Shown here in pieces: positions 8,850 through 18,064 of a stretch of 41,162 nucleotides of DNA. This stretch comes from Chloroflexota bacterium. Its GTDB lineage: Bacteria; Chloroflexota; Anaerolineae; Aggregatilineales; Phototrophicaceae. The notes beneath the pieces were generated by a model. It did no database searches, was not told where the DNA came from, and saw only the letters and a program-made list of their open reading frames with translations. Numbering within the stretch: the first letter of the stretch is position 1; every line of letters starts with the position of its first letter. Position numbers and translations under genes: made by a program. The stretch lies in contig JAPOOU010000162.1 in the NCBI GenBank assembly GCA_026713245.1, positions 1 to 41,162 of the forward strand, in the 5' to 3' direction.

Positions 8850-9782
8850 ATGAGCATATTGGTTCCCCGCGGCGTCATTCCCGCGATGCTGACCGCATTT
8901 AACAGCGACGAATCGCTCGATATCGGCGGCACGAAGGCTTTTGCCGAGTGGTTGATCGAACGCGGCGTACATGGCTTGGCGCCTTGTGGCAGCACTGGCG
9001 AAGGCGCCGCCATGACCGATACGGAGCGGGCCCTGGTGATCAAAGCCGTCGTTGAACAGGCCGCCGGGCGCGTACCGGTCTTCGCCGGGATTATTCACTA
9101 TGCCACGCAGCAAGCTATCGCGCTAAGCAAAGCAGCCATTGATGCCGGCGCGGACGGTCTAATGGTGCTGCTGCCATTCTATTATCAGCCCACCATCAGC
9201 GATGCTATTGATTATCTGCGAGACATATCGGCGGCAGTCGGTCAGCCGATCATGGTATACAACAATCCCTGGTTTGCCGGGTACGAATTGTCGCCCATAC
9301 AGATAAAGTCCCTAGTCGAAGAGGGCGTTGTTCATTCGGTAAAGTCCGCCCATGGCGATCCCATGCGCGTGAACTATCTCAAGTATCTGTGTGGCGGATC
9401 GCTTTCCGCTTTGTACGGGCATGACTATGCGCCGCTGGAAGCATTCGTGGCGGGCGCGGACGGCTGGCTGTCCGGCCTTCCCAACGTCATTCCGGAATTG
9501 TCGGTCGAGCTCTTTGAGGCTGTGTCCGAGGCGAAGGACCTGCGGCGCGCGCAAGATGTATGGCGCAGGATGGCGCCTCTTGCCTATTACTTCATGTATG
9601 AGCGGCAGGGCGAAAATCCGGCGCCGCACTGGTTGCAGGTTTTCAAGGAAGCGCTGCGAATAATGGGCATGGATATCGGCTTGCCGCGGCGGCCGACCTA
9701 CAGCATGTCCAGGCGCGAACGGGAGCTGCTGCATTCGTATCTGATGCAGGTCTATCCCGAATCTGCGGCGGCGCCAAAGTGA
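8850..9782 (+). CDS. DapA/NanA-family aldolase-lyase 1
   Basis: 310-residue class I (Schiff-base) lyase of the dihydrodipicolinate synthase superfamily. Visible are the carboxylate-binding GSTGE (47-51), the active-site tyrosine in VYNNP (Y137) and the Schiff-base lysine in VKSAHGD (K165). These enzymes cleave or form C-C bonds of 2-oxo acids such as 4-hydroxy-2-oxoglutarate, 2-keto-3-deoxy sugar acids, or aspartate semialdehyde plus pyruvate. The catabolic neighbourhood argues against lysine biosynthesis. It is followed 83 bp later by a clear paralogue. GAGG lies 11 nt before ATG 8850. The exact substrate is not determinable from sequence; a 4-substituted 2-oxo acid fits the operon. Confidence 0.87.
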   Translation: MSILVPRGVIPAMLTAFNSDESLDIGGTKAFAEWLIERGVHGLAPCGSTGEGAAMTDTERALVIKAVVEQAAGRVPVFAGIIHYATQQAIALSKAAIDAGADGLMVLLPFYYQPTISDAIDYLRDISAAVGQPIMVYNNPWFAGYELSPIQIKSLVEEGVVHSVKSAHGDPMRVNYLKYLCGGSLSALYGHDYAPLEAFVAGADGWLSGLPNVIPELSVELFEAVSEAKDLRRAQDVWRRMAPLAYYFMYERQGENPAPHWLQVFKEALRIMGMDIGLPRRPTYSMSRRERELLHSYLMQVYPESAAAPK

Positions 9783-9865
9783 AGACATTGCCGGCGATAG
9801 ACTCTCTTCACAGGGCAATACAGCAGCTTAGACGATCAAAGTAGTGTTAAGGAGGAGTGAATAAG

Positions 9866-10777
9866 ATGCAGAAGCCGAAGGGAGTCATCCCGGCAACGAT
9901 TACCGCGTTCAACAGCGACGGCAGCCTGGACATAGAAAAAACCAAGGATTATGCCGAGTGGCTCATCCAAGAGGGCGTGCATGGCCTGACGCCAAATGGA
10001 AGTACTGCCGAACCAATGTCAATTACCGAAAAAGAGCGGATGCAGGTAATCAAGGCGACGGTCGATCAAGCTGCCGGCCGCGTGCCCGTTTACGCCGGCG
10101 CCACGCACTATGGAACACAGATGCAGATTGATCTCTGCAAGGCGGCTATGGATGTTGGCGCCGTGGGGCACCTGGTACTCTTGCCGCTATCACAAGCCGA
10201 GTTGCCCGTTTCATCTGCCATGACGCACCTTCGCAGAATCGCCGATGGCATCGGCCAACCCTTTATCCTGTACAACAATCCTTATGCAGCCGGCTATGAA
10301 CTTACGAATGAGCAGGTCAAGGAGTTGGTTGATGATGGCGTTATCAACGGAATCAAGGCCGCCCATGGCGATCCATCGCGCGTGACCTATCTCAAATACC
10401 TCTGTGGCGACAGATTAAGCGTATTGTACGGCCACGATTTTGCCGGCTGGGAAGCGCTGATGGCGGGCGCGGATGGCTGGTTGGCGGCGATCCCGGGCGT
10501 CATACCGGATCTGATCGCGCAACTGTACGAAGCCATCCACGACAACCGGGATTTCGAGCTGGGCACGCAGATCTGGAAGCGCATGGCGCCCTATGTCTAC
10601 TATTACAACTTCGCCGAAAACAAGCCGCATTGGGTTGCCGTAAACAAGGCCACGTTGAGAGCGCGCGGGCTCGACTTTGGCGAATGTCGCTTGCCCGTTG
10701 AGCCTTTCACGGATGAAGAATATGACGTGCTTCTGCGGGCCCTCGCGCAAGTCTATCCGGAAGCGATTCGCGTTTGA
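9866..10777 (+). CDS. DapA/NanA-family aldolase-lyase 2
   Basis: 303-residue paralogue of the gene before it. It shares long blocks such as TAFNSD, VHGL, QAAGRVPV, YNNP, AAHGDP and VTYLKYLCG, so the pair looks like an old tandem duplication. The Schiff-base lysine (K164) and active-site tyrosine (Y136) are kept. The carboxylate-binding loop reads GSTAE (45-49) instead of GSTGE, and the segment after YAG is quite different, suggesting a changed substrate pocket. I chose ATG 9866 because AAGGAGG sits ~10 nt upstream; the in-frame GTG at 9857 is only one base from that site. Specific reaction unknown. Confidence 0.86.
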   Translation: MQKPKGVIPATITAFNSDGSLDIEKTKDYAEWLIQEGVHGLTPNGSTAEPMSITEKERMQVIKATVDQAAGRVPVYAGATHYGTQMQIDLCKAAMDVGAVGHLVLLPLSQAELPVSSAMTHLRRIADGIGQPFILYNNPYAAGYELTNEQVKELVDDGVINGIKAAHGDPSRVTYLKYLCGDRLSVLYGHDFAGWEALMAGADGWLAAIPGVIPDLIAQLYEAIHDNRDFELGTQIWKRMAPYVYYYNFAENKPHWVAVNKATLRARGLDFGECRLPVEPFTDEEYDVLLRALAQVYPEAIRV

Positions 10778-10893
10778 TTCGCCTGCCCAGTCAATTCGCC
10801 GGCAGATACGAAGTCACCGACAGCATAGCAGATCTCTGGAGGAGCATATTGATCGCATTAGAAGAACGACCAATTAATGATTGGAGGAAGAAA

Positions 10894-11925
10894 ATGAGCA
10901 ATAAATTCCGCGTACTGTGTCTTTGTGTCCTCGTTTTGCTTGCGCTTACGTTTTCGGCGTATGCCCAAGACGCGTCGACATTGGAGCTGGTGCAAGAGCG
11001 TGGGCATATCATTTGTATCAGCCATTCCGGATATCCGGGTTTCGGCTTCCTCGATGAAGAAGGCAACTTCTCCGGATTCGATACCGATTTCTGCCGAGCA
11101 ACAGCAGCAGCGATTTTCGGCGACGCTGACGCGCACGAGATCCTTCCCGCCAGTTCCGCTGATCGCTTCACCTTCCTTGCCACCGGCGAGGGTGATGTCA
11201 TCTACAGAACCACGACCTGGACACTTTCCCGTGATACCGATAACAACGCCCAATACGCCGTCATTTACTTCTACGATGGGCAGGGCCTGATGGTGCCAAC
11301 CGCATTAGGCGTCTCGACAATTGAGGAACTGGATGGCGCCACGATCTGCACCGATCCAGGCACGACCAGCGAATTGAATATCGCCGACGCATTTGCGGCC
11401 CGCGGCCTGGAATATACGCCGCTGCCAATCGAAGACGATGAAGAGGCCTGGAACACCTATCTCGAGGGCCGCTGTGATGTTCGCACGACGGATAGAAGCT
11501 ATCTGGCCTCCTATGCCTCGACCGCTTTTCCGAATCCGGAAGAACACATGGTGCTGGACATCACAATTTCCAAAGAGCCGCTGGCCCATGTCGTGCGCAA
11601 TGGCGATGACCAATGGCTGGACGTCATCCAGTGGGTCACCTTCGCGCTGATCAACGCCGAGGAATACGGCATTACCTCGGAGAATGTCGACGACTTCCTC
11701 GATTCCGAAGATCCGGTCATCCGCAGGATGCTGGGCACAGAAGACGATTTCGGCGGCAAGCTGGGCCTGCCAGGCGACTGGGTCTATCAGATGATCAAGC
11801 AGGTCGGCAACTATGGCGAAATGTTTGATCGCAACCTGGGCGCCGGCTCTCCGCTCAATCTGCCGCGCGGTCCCAATGCCCTGTGGACGGATGGCGGACT
11901 TATCTACGCTCCCCCCTTCCGTTAG
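10894..11925 (+). CDS. Amino-acid ABC transporter binding protein (AapJ/BztA-type)
   Basis: 343-residue periplasmic/extracellular binding protein of the general L-amino-acid transporter family. The signal peptide covers residues 1-24 and ends AYA|QD; there is no lipobox cysteine. The mature part has the family features GHIICISHSGYPGFG, FDTDFCRATAAAIFGD, and PLAHVVRNGDDQW near the C-terminal half. The start at ATG 10894 is set by GGAGG 8 bases upstream and by the signal peptide; a longer in-frame reading from 10774 lacks support. A strong terminator-like hairpin follows directly, before the permeases, so this gene should be the most abundant message of the transporter. The family takes up a broad range of polar L-amino acids. 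Confidence 0.9.
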   Translation: MSNKFRVLCLCVLVLLALTFSAYAQDASTLELVQERGHIICISHSGYPGFGFLDEEGNFSGFDTDFCRATAAAIFGDADAHEILPASSADRFTFLATGEGDVIYRTTTWTLSRDTDNNAQYAVIYFYDGQGLMVPTALGVSTIEELDGATICTDPGTTSELNIADAFAARGLEYTPLPIEDDEEAWNTYLEGRCDVRTTDRSYLASYASTAFPNPEEHMVLDITISKEPLAHVVRNGDDQWLDVIQWVTFALINAEEYGITSENVDDFLDSEDPVIRRMLGTEDDFGGKLGLPGDWVYQMIKQVGNYGEMFDRNLGAGSPLNLPRGPNALWTDGGLIYAPPFR

Positions 11926-11933
11926 ACTTCCGT

Positions 11934-11966
11934 GGAGAGTGGCGCGCTTGCGTCACTCTCCTTTTT
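11934..11966 (+). terminator. Intrinsic terminator/attenuator after the binding-protein gene
   Basis: GGAGAGTG (11934-11941) pairs with CACTCTCC (11954-11961). The stem continues inward through one G-T pair and CGC/GCG to a gctt tetraloop, giving about 12 bp, and is followed by TTTTT (11962-11966). This is a textbook intrinsic terminator placed between the binding protein and the permeases. Partial read-through is expected, since no new consensus promoter is evident before 12108. Confidence 0.88.
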
Positions 11967-12107
11967 CTATTCAACGATAATGAAGCCTGCACGCGGCGGT
12001 AGCGGTCCAAATTGGCGGCTCCGCGCACGGCCCGACTATTCGTTTCGAGCGGATTCTGAAATCCAGTATCATCAAAGTTGCAGCGCTATCTCGTCCAGGT
12101 AGGGCAA

Positions 12108-13292
12108 ATGGCTTACGCAGAACATATGAGAACGCCTCTCTACAGAGACGAGCGATTTCTACGGATTGCCAACCAGGTCGTCGTGGTCGCTCTGGTCGCG
12201 GGTATTCTGTTATTTCTCTACAGCAATATGGTGACCGCCCTGCGCACGCAAAAGGAGGTGCCGATCAGCTACGACTTCCTCCAGGATACGGCCGGCTTTA
12301 ACCTGGGCGAGTCCACCATTGCGTTCACCCGAACAGACCCGATTCACCGCGCCATGCTGGTTGGTCTGCTGAACACCTTCAAGGTGTCTATTGCCGGTAT
12401 CGTCCTGGCAACGATCTTGGGGACTTTCATCGGCGTCATGCGCTTGTCGTCGAACTTCCTCGTCAGCAAGATCGCGTTGGTTTACATCAACGTATTTCGC
12501 AACATTCCTCCTCTGCTGCTATTGATCTTTTGGTACCGCGCGATCTTCCTCAAGCTGCCGCGGGTACAAGAAGCCATCGTCCTCTTCGACCCCGTCTTTC
12601 CTGTTTACATCGCCAATCGGGGCTTGTTTTTTCCTTGGGGCACACCGACGGAATCCTGGTATAGCTACCGTTGGATTCTGCTTGGCGGTTTTGCCTTGGC
12701 GCTCTTTGTCGCGCACCGCCTGCGACAACACGGGAAACGCACCGGGCGCATGCCGCTGGTCACGTTGTGGTTCGTGGTCATTTTGCTCAGCGTAACCGTG
12801 ATCGGATACGTAATCCTGCCGGATCCGCTTGAGATCGTCAAGCCGGCGCTCAAGGGCTTCAATATCCGCGGCGGGGGCTCGGTTTCCCTGGAATTCTGGG
12901 GCTTGCTCTTCGGCCTGGTCATCTACGCCGCCGCTTACATCGCCGAGGCGGTGCGAGCGGGCATATTGTCGGTCGACAGGGGTCAGCGAGAGGCGGCGCG
13001 CGCCCTGGGCTTCAGTTCTTTCAATATCATGCGGCTGATCATCCTGCCGCAAGCGATTCGCGTTGTCGTCCCGCCGCTCATCAGCTACGCCATCGGTTTC
13101 ACCAAGAATACCTCTTTGGGACTGGCCATCGGCTACACCGACTTCTTCGCGATAACGGGCGGGTTGATATTGAATAACACCGGACGCGCCGTGGAAACGT
13201 TAACGATCATTTTGCTGGTATATCTAACGATCAGCTTGATCGCCTCGCTCATACTGAACATGTACAACCGTAAAATTACACTTTCGCATTGA
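12108..13292 (+). CDS. Amino-acid ABC permease 1 (AapQ-type)
   Basis: 394-residue inner-membrane permease of the HisM/AapQ class. It has the unusually long form of the Aap/Bzt family, with an extra central insert between the first membrane helices and the core. The N-terminal helix is at ~20-42. The core helices begin with the paired segment LLNTFKVSIAGIVLATILG, and the EAA-type ATPase-contact loop is GQREAARALGFSSFNIMRLI near the C-terminus. ATG 12108 is preferred (AGGTAGGG upstream) over TTG 12078 in the same frame. It pairs with the next permease and the ATPase to form the importer. Confidence 0.88.
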   Translation: MAYAEHMRTPLYRDERFLRIANQVVVVALVAGILLFLYSNMVTALRTQKEVPISYDFLQDTAGFNLGESTIAFTRTDPIHRAMLVGLLNTFKVSIAGIVLATILGTFIGVMRLSSNFLVSKIALVYINVFRNIPPLLLLIFWYRAIFLKLPRVQEAIVLFDPVFPVYIANRGLFFPWGTPTESWYSYRWILLGGFALALFVAHRLRQHGKRTGRMPLVTLWFVVILLSVTVIGYVILPDPLEIVKPALKGFNIRGGGSVSLEFWGLLFGLVIYAAAYIAEAVRAGILSVDRGQREAARALGFSSFNIMRLIILPQAIRVVVPPLISYAIGFTKNTSLGLAIGYTDFFAITGGLILNNTGRAVETLTIILLVYLTISLIASLILNMYNRKITLSH

Positions 13293-13336
13293 TGAGGCTC
13301 GTGAGTCCGAACTGAACGTTGTCGCGGAGGTACACA

Positions 13337-14575
13337 TTGCCAGCTGCGCCCGTAACTGATCCGCAAAAGAATATCTTGCCTCCTGGCAGGGAAGGCAATA
13401 GCGCCCTGCGTTGGATCAAGGAGAATCTGTTCAGCAGTCTCTTCGATTCCGCGCTCACCGTAATCTCGCTGCTGTTTTTGTTTTTTGCCCTTCGGCTGGC
13501 GCTGGATTGGGTCTTCAATCTGGCGCAATGGGATGTCATCACGGCAAACATCAACATCTTGATGAAGGGCTCTTATCCCGGCGAGCAAGTATGGCGGATT
13601 TGGATCGGACTGTATCTGCTCGGCGCCATAGTCGGGATCAACCTGCGGGCCTGGAATCAAGCGCTCAATCGCAGCGCCGTCGCCATCGCCGCCATTCCCT
13701 TGGTCCTGGCGCTGCTGCCCTTCGCCAGTGAGGGCGCGCGCATCAATCTGATCATCATTCAGGGAACAATCGTCGCCGCCTATATGTTGACAACTGTCTT
13801 GGGGGACAGGCGTCGCCGTCAGATCGCGGCGATCACGAGCATTCTCTACATCCCGGCGCTCATTGTATTGTTGGAGGGATTCACCGCTGAGGACGGCATC
13901 ATGCCTCTGGTCAAATCCGATCTTTGGGGCGGGTTGCTGCTGTCCGTGCTCTTGGCCGCCGTCGGCATCATCTTTTCATTGCCCCTGGGTATCATTCTGG
14001 CGCTGGGCAGGCGCTCGAAGCAACCGGCCATCAGCGCGCTTTGCATCACCTATATCGAAGTGGTTCGCGGGGTTCCCTTGATCAGCATCTTGTTCATGGG
14101 CAATATCATGCTGCAATTGTTCATGCCGCAAAGCTTGCCTCCGATTGATCGCGTGGTTCGCGTCATGGTGGCCATTACTTTCTTCACCGCCGCCTATATG
14201 GCGGAGATTGTGCGCGGCGGCCTGCAAGCCATACCCAAGGGGCAATATGACGCCGCTTACGCCCTGGGTTTCAGCGGTCTCAAATCCATGCGCATCATCA
14301 TCCTGCCGCAGGCCCTGCGTATCGTCATACCGGTTATTGTCAGCCAGTTCATCGGATTGCTGCTGGATACGACGCTGGTCGCCCTGGTTGGACTCTTTGA
14401 CCTCTTGGGCATCGGCCAGGCGATCTTGTCGAATCCCAACTGGTTGGGCAGATCACAAGAAGTTTACGTGTTCATAGGACTCATCTACTGGATTCTGGCC
14501 ACGAGTATGGCCTTCGCCAGTCAACGTCTCGAGAAAACCCTGGGAGTAGGCAGGAATTACGATGGATCGCAATAG
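13337..14575 (+). CDS. Amino-acid ABC permease 2 (AapM-type)
   Basis: 412-residue second permease of the Aap-type importer. It has several N-terminal helices (roughly residues 35-60, 90-105, 115-130, 138-150) and then a typical HisM core with the EAA loop [20 protein letters not shown]. The likely start is TTG 13337, with GGAGGT about 5 nt upstream; TTG 13319 in the same frame lies before that site. It overlaps the ATPase gene by 14 bp, indicating translational coupling. Confidence 0.87.
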   Translation: MPAAPVTDPQKNILPPGREGNSALRWIKENLFSSLFDSALTVISLLFLFFALRLALDWVFNLAQWDVITANINILMKGSYPGEQVWRIWIGLYLLGAIVGINLRAWNQALNRSAVAIAAIPLVLALLPFASEGARINLIIIQGTIVAAYMLTTVLGDRRRRQIAAITSILYIPALIVLLEGFTAEDGIMPLVKSDLWGGLLLSVLLAAVGIIFSLPLGIILALGRRSKQPAISALCITYIEVVRGVPLISILFMGNIMLQLFMPQSLPPIDRVVRVMVAITFFTAAYMAEIVRGGLQAIPKGQYDAAYALGFSGLKSMRIIILPQALRIVIPVIVSQFIGLLLDTTLVALVGLFDLLGIGQAILSNPNWLGRSQEVYVFIGLIYWILATSMAFASQRLEKTLGVGRNYDGSQ

Positions 14576-15329
14576 AGCTTCCCCGCGCGCAGAAGACCCG
14601 ATAATCGTCTGCCGCGACGTGCAGAAATGGTTTGGCGACTTCCATGCGCTGAAGGGCATTTCCATGGAGGTTATGCCTCAAGAAGTCATTGTGATCTTTG
14701 GACCGTCGGGCTCGGGCAAATCGACCTTCATCCGCACCATCAATCGTCTGGAAGAGCATCAATCGGGCCAGATCATCGTGGACGGCATAGAACTTACCCA
14801 TGATGTGCGCAATATCGAGCGCGTGCGTATGGAAACCGGCATGGTCTTCCAACAATTCAACCTCTTCCCGCATTTGACCGTGATGCAGAACATCACTTAC
14901 GCGCCAATGTACAATCGCAAGTGGCGCCGAACTGAAGCGGAGAAGGTTGCGATGGAGCTGCTGGAACGGGTAGGCATCCCCGAGCAGGCGGAGAAATACC
15001 CGGCGCAGCTTTCCGGCGGCCAACAGCAGCGCGTCGCCATAGCCCGGGCGCTGGCCATGCAGCCCAAGATCATGCTCTTTGATGAACCGACTTCAGCATT
15101 GGATCCGGAGATGATCAAAGAAGTGCTCGATGTGATGATCGAATTGGCGCAATCCGGCATGACGATGATCGTGATCACACACGAGATGGGCTTCGCTCGC
15201 GCGGTCGCCGATCGGCTATTTTTCTTTGACGAGGGCTTGGTTGTGGAGAGTGGCACGCCCGACAAACTCTTCAACTCGCCCAAAGAAGAACGCACGAAAC
15301 GTTTTCTGGCCCAAATCCTCAGCCATTAG
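14562..15329 (+). CDS. Amino-acid ABC transporter ATPase (AapP/GlnQ-type)
   Basis: 255-residue ATPase that powers the importer. It shows Walker [10 protein letters not shown] (47-55), a Q-loop in [14 protein letters not shown], signature LSGGQ (150-154), Walker [15 protein letters not shown] (170 onward) and the switch histidine ITHE (H207). Length and motifs are those of polar amino-acid transporter ATPases. It overlaps the preceding permease gene. It is the only transporter ATPase in the whole window. Confidence 0.93.
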   Translation: MDRNRASPRAEDPIIVCRDVQKWFGDFHALKGISMEVMPQEVIVIFGPSGSGKSTFIRTINRLEEHQSGQIIVDGIELTHDVRNIERVRMETGMVFQQFNLFPHLTVMQNITYAPMYNRKWRRTEAEKVAMELLERVGIPEQAEKYPAQLSGGQQQRVAIARALAMQPKIMLFDEPTSALDPEMIKEVLDVMIELAQSGMTMIVITHEMGFARAVADRLFFFDEGLVVESGTPDKLFNSPKEERTKRFLAQILSH

Positions 15330-15378
15330 GACGCAAACAGAATTGAAGCCATATCACAATGGATGAAAGGAAAAGGCA

Positions 15379-15771
15379 ATGATACTCGGCATCGATCACG
15401 TTGACTTTGTTGTTAATGATCTGGACGCATTCGAAGCCTTTTACGGGGCGCTGGGTTTTGAAGTCGTCCGCAGGACAGAGCACGAAGGCGCCGCGCTGGA
15501 GCTGCAGCATCCCGGGGACAACCAGCCGATCCTGGAATTGCATCCGGCCAGTCAACCGGACGGCGCCACACATCCGCTGGGTCTCCGTCATTTGGCATTT
15601 CGGGTCGACGACATCCATGAAGCCTTCGAGGCTTTTAAGGCAAAGGGCCTCACCGTGGAATACGAGCCGATGTTTTATGAGCAGACCGGACGGTGGCTGG
15701 CGGCTTTCTTCGACCCCGACGGCCGCAAAGTGCAGTTGGTCGGCAGCCATTCCAGCAAAGCGAACGAGTGA
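15379..15771 (+). CDS. VOC-family (glyoxalase/fosfomycin-resistance fold) protein
   Basis: 130-residue vicinal-oxygen-chelate protein with two beta-alpha-beta-beta-beta modules. The first starts GIDHVDFVVNDLDAFEAFY (4-22) and the second HLAFRVDDIHEAFEAFKAKG (~72-91), ending in AFFDPDGRKVQLV. His (H7), a central Glu (ILELHP) and H72/E near the end could form a metal site. VOC proteins include lyases, isomerases and epimerases; a substrate cannot be named. It is too short to be a two-domain extradiol dioxygenase. AAAGGAAAAGG precedes ATG 15379, and it lies between the importer and the hydratase gene, so a role on the imported compound is likely. Confidence 0.82.
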   Translation: MILGIDHVDFVVNDLDAFEAFYGALGFEVVRRTEHEGAALELQHPGDNQPILELHPASQPDGATHPLGLRHLAFRVDDIHEAFEAFKAKGLTVEYEPMFYEQTGRWLAAFFDPDGRKVQLVGSHSSKANE

Positions 15772-15788
15772 TTGATTGTGAGGCCAAG

Positions 15789-16511
15789 ATGACAGACTCT
15801 CCTACTATTCTAGTGATTAGCGGTCATGCTGCGGACTTTGTATGGCGTTGCGGCGGCGTCATTGCCAAATACGCCGGGCGCGGATCGAGGGTGCATGTCA
15901 CCTGCCTGACTTTCGGCGAACGCGGTGAGTCGGGCGGGACCTGGAGCAAGAATCCCGGCATCGGCGAGGACGAGGTCAAGGCGATTCGCAAGGCGGAAGC
16001 GCTACAGGCGGCTGAAGTGCTGGGCGCCGAGATCAGTTTCTTCGATTGGGGCGATCACCCTTTGCGCTACTCGCGCGAGGAAATTATCGCATTGACAGCG
16101 CTGATGCGCGATGTCCGTCCTAATATAGTGCTGACACATTCGTCCACCGATTTCATGAATCCGGATCATGAGGCTGTCTTCGAGCTGACGCGCTGGGCGG
16201 TGCGCGCGGCGACGGTACCCGGCGTCTTGCCCGAATCCGGAGCCATTGCCGTGCCGCATATCTACTCCTTCGAGCCGGATCAGACCTCGCTGGAGAATTT
16301 CAAGCCCGATGTCTATATTGATATATCGGATGTGATCGAGCAGAAAAAAGCGGCGATGAATGCGATCGCGACCCAGGTCGGCTACATGGGTCCGCGCTAC
16401 GTCGATCGCGCCCGATTCCGGGCTTCGCTGCTGAATATGATGGAAGATGCCGAGTACGCCGAGGCTTACGTCCGGTACTTCGCCTATGAGGGGGATGGCT
16501 TCCCACGTTAG
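15789..16511 (+). CDS. GalB-like 4-oxalomesaconate hydratase (PIG-L fold)
   Basis: 240-residue member of the PIG-L/LmbE fold. The usual deacetylase motif AHPDDE is replaced by SGHAADFVWRCGG (11-23), followed by CLTFGERGESG (39-49). This is the variant I recall for GalB of Pseudomonas putida, which hydrates 4-oxalomesaconate to 4-carboxy-4-hydroxy-2-oxoadipate in gallate breakdown. A second metal-site segment is HSSTDFMNPDHEAVF. The aldolase acting on that product is encoded two genes downstream, strengthening the call. ATG 15789 has GAGG 5 nt before it; an upstream in-frame extension overlaps the VOC gene and is rejected. No ring-cleaving dioxygenase is nearby, so the natural substrate may be a different unsaturated 2-oxo diacid. 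Confidence 0.78.
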   Translation: MTDSPTILVISGHAADFVWRCGGVIAKYAGRGSRVHVTCLTFGERGESGGTWSKNPGIGEDEVKAIRKAEALQAAEVLGAEISFFDWGDHPLRYSREEIIALTALMRDVRPNIVLTHSSTDFMNPDHEAVFELTRWAVRAATVPGVLPESGAIAVPHIYSFEPDQTSLENFKPDVYIDISDVIEQKKAAMNAIATQVGYMGPRYVDRARFRASLLNMMEDAEYAEAYVRYFAYEGDGFPR

Positions 16512-16544
16512 ATTTCAATTGCCGGAATAAGGGGAATGCACAAG

Positions 16545-17312
16545 ATGAGGCTCAAAGATAAAGTGGCGATAATCACCGGATCCGGCAGCGGCATTGGACG
16601 CGGCATCGCTTTGCGCTTCGCCCAAGAAGGCGCCGGCGTCATCGTCACGGCGAATGAACATCCGGAAAGGGCTGAGGCGGCCTGCGCCGAGATTCGCCAC
16701 CTGGGCGGACATGCGCAATCATTTCAACTCGATGTCACCAATGTCGCTGCTGTGAAGACAATGGCAGCGACGGTATTGGATGATTTCGGACGCATCGACA
16801 TCCTGGTCAACAATGCCGGTGGCGGCGCGCGCGAACGCGGCAGGCTCTTTCATGAAGCGACATTTGACACGCTCGATCACGTCATCGGCAAGAACCTGAT
16901 GGGCACGCTTTACTGTACGCGGGCGGTGCTGCCACATATGGTGGAGCGCCAAGATGGCGTCATCTTGAGCATCGCTTCGGGCGCGGCACTAAACGGCGCG
17001 GACAAGGATATGCGGGGCGGCGTGGAATACTCCGCCGCCAAAGCCGGTTATCTGGGGTTCACGATGGCGCTCTCCAAGCAGATCGCTCGCCATGGTATCC
17101 GCGTGAATTGCATTTCGCCGGGGCCGATCAACACGACGCCTGAGCAGCCGCCCAACGAGCTGATGAAGCGACTCCAAGACCGGAATCCCTTGGGACGGAT
17201 GGGAAGGCCCGACGAGGTCGCCGCGCTGGCGGCCTATCTGGCTTCCGATGAAGCCGAGTGGATCACCGGTCAAAACTTCACCATTGATGGCGGAGAAAGC
17301 CTGGGCTTGTGA
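16545..17312 (+). CDS. Short-chain dehydrogenase/reductase
   Basis: 255-residue classical SDR, NAD(P)-dependent. Cofactor motif TGSGSGIG is at 11-18, NNAG at 89-92, active-site Ser near 142-145 and YSAAK (Y162, K166), with a C-terminal ITGQNFTIDGG. It would oxidise or reduce a hydroxy/keto group of an operon intermediate. Of two close ATG codons (16536 and 16545) the second is better spaced from AAGGGG at 16529. The gene stands between hydratase and aldolase. Substrate unknown. Confidence 0.88.
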   Translation: MRLKDKVAIITGSGSGIGRGIALRFAQEGAGVIVTANEHPERAEAACAEIRHLGGHAQSFQLDVTNVAAVKTMAATVLDDFGRIDILVNNAGGGARERGRLFHEATFDTLDHVIGKNLMGTLYCTRAVLPHMVERQDGVILSIASGAALNGADKDMRGGVEYSAAKAGYLGFTMALSKQIARHGIRVNCISPGPINTTPEQPPNELMKRLQDRNPLGRMGRPDEVAALAAYLASDEAEWITGQNFTIDGGESLGL

Positions 17313-17350
17313 CGCCAATCCAATAGTCATCGTTTGCAGGGAGAACTGAT

Positions 17351-18025
17351 ATGAAATTTGCGCACGTCTACAACGAGATTGAGCGGCCTTCCAAAGCGAT
17401 TATCGAAGGATTCAGAGGGATATCCTCGGCGACAGCGCATGAAGCCTCCGGCAAGAAAGGCGCATTGACGGGCGCGATTAAACCAATTGCAGCCGGCATG
17501 AAAGTCTGTGGCCCGGCGCTGACCGTGCTCTGCCGGAGCAAAGACAACCTAATGCTGCATAAGGCCATCGCGGTCGCGCAACCCGGCGACGTATTGGTCG
17601 TGGCCACAGAAGACCGCGCCGAAGCCGGCTTCTGGGGCGAGATCATGACCGTGTCCGCGCAGGCCAATGGCATCGCCGGCCTCGTCATCGACAATTGCGT
17701 GCGCGATGCCGAAGACATCATCGCCAGCGGCTTCCCGGTGTTTTCGCGCGGCCTGTCCATCCGAGGCACGGTGAAGGGCAGCCTGGGCTTGATCAACCAC
17801 CCGACTGTATGCGGCGAGTATTTGGTTTACCCGGGCGACATCGTCCTGGGGGACGACGATGGCGTGGTCATCATCGCGCGGGAAGAGGCCGCGGAAGTGC
17901 TGGAGAACTCGATCGCGCGCATGGAAGACGAGGCGCTAGAGATCGAAGAAGATATCAGCAAGGGCAAGCTAACCGCGCATTTCTTCAGAGACCTGCTTGA
18001 CGAACTAGGCTTGCGGGAAGAATAA
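17351..18025 (+). CDS. 4-carboxy-4-hydroxy-2-oxoadipate / HMG aldolase (GalC/LigK, RraA fold)
   Basis: 224-residue class II pyruvate aldolase of the RraA-like fold. Members cleave 4-carboxy-4-hydroxy-2-oxoadipate to pyruvate plus oxaloacetate, cleave 4-hydroxy-4-methyl-2-oxoglutarate to two pyruvates, and often decarboxylate oxaloacetate. Visible features are TAHEASGKKG (28-37), LTVLCRSKDNLMLHKAI (57-73), FWGE (94-97) and the key VIDNCVRDAED (R118, D119), then YPGDIVLGDDDGVVII. These match the catabolic aldolases rather than the RNase E inhibitor RraA. Its pairing with the GalB-like hydratase gives a two-step hydration/cleavage module. AGGGAGAA lies ~8 nt before ATG 17351. Confidence 0.85.
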   Translation: MKFAHVYNEIERPSKAIIEGFRGISSATAHEASGKKGALTGAIKPIAAGMKVCGPALTVLCRSKDNLMLHKAIAVAQPGDVLVVATEDRAEAGFWGEIMTVSAQANGIAGLVIDNCVRDAEDIIASGFPVFSRGLSIRGTVKGSLGLINHPTVCGEYLVYPGDIVLGDDDGVVIIAREEAAEVLENSIARMEDEALEIEEDISKGKLTAHFFRDLLDELGLREE

Positions 18026-18064
18026 CCGGGTCATGGCACAGCAAGCTTACAGAGGAAAGACGCG

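Noticed and set aside
12519..13052. Minus-strand frame inside permease 1
   Set aside because: It is highly charged, low-complexity sequence arising from the complement of membrane-helix codons.
15379..15771. VOC protein as the missing ring-cleavage dioxygenase of a gallate pathway
   Set aside because: At 130 residues it is too small for a two-domain extradiol enzyme, and gallate/protocatechuate 4,5-dioxygenases belong to a different (LigAB/GalA) fold.
17351..18025. RNase E inhibitor RraA
   Set aside because: Catabolic aldolase motifs (VRD pair with the upstream GE) and linkage to a GalB-like gene fit the aldolase branch better.
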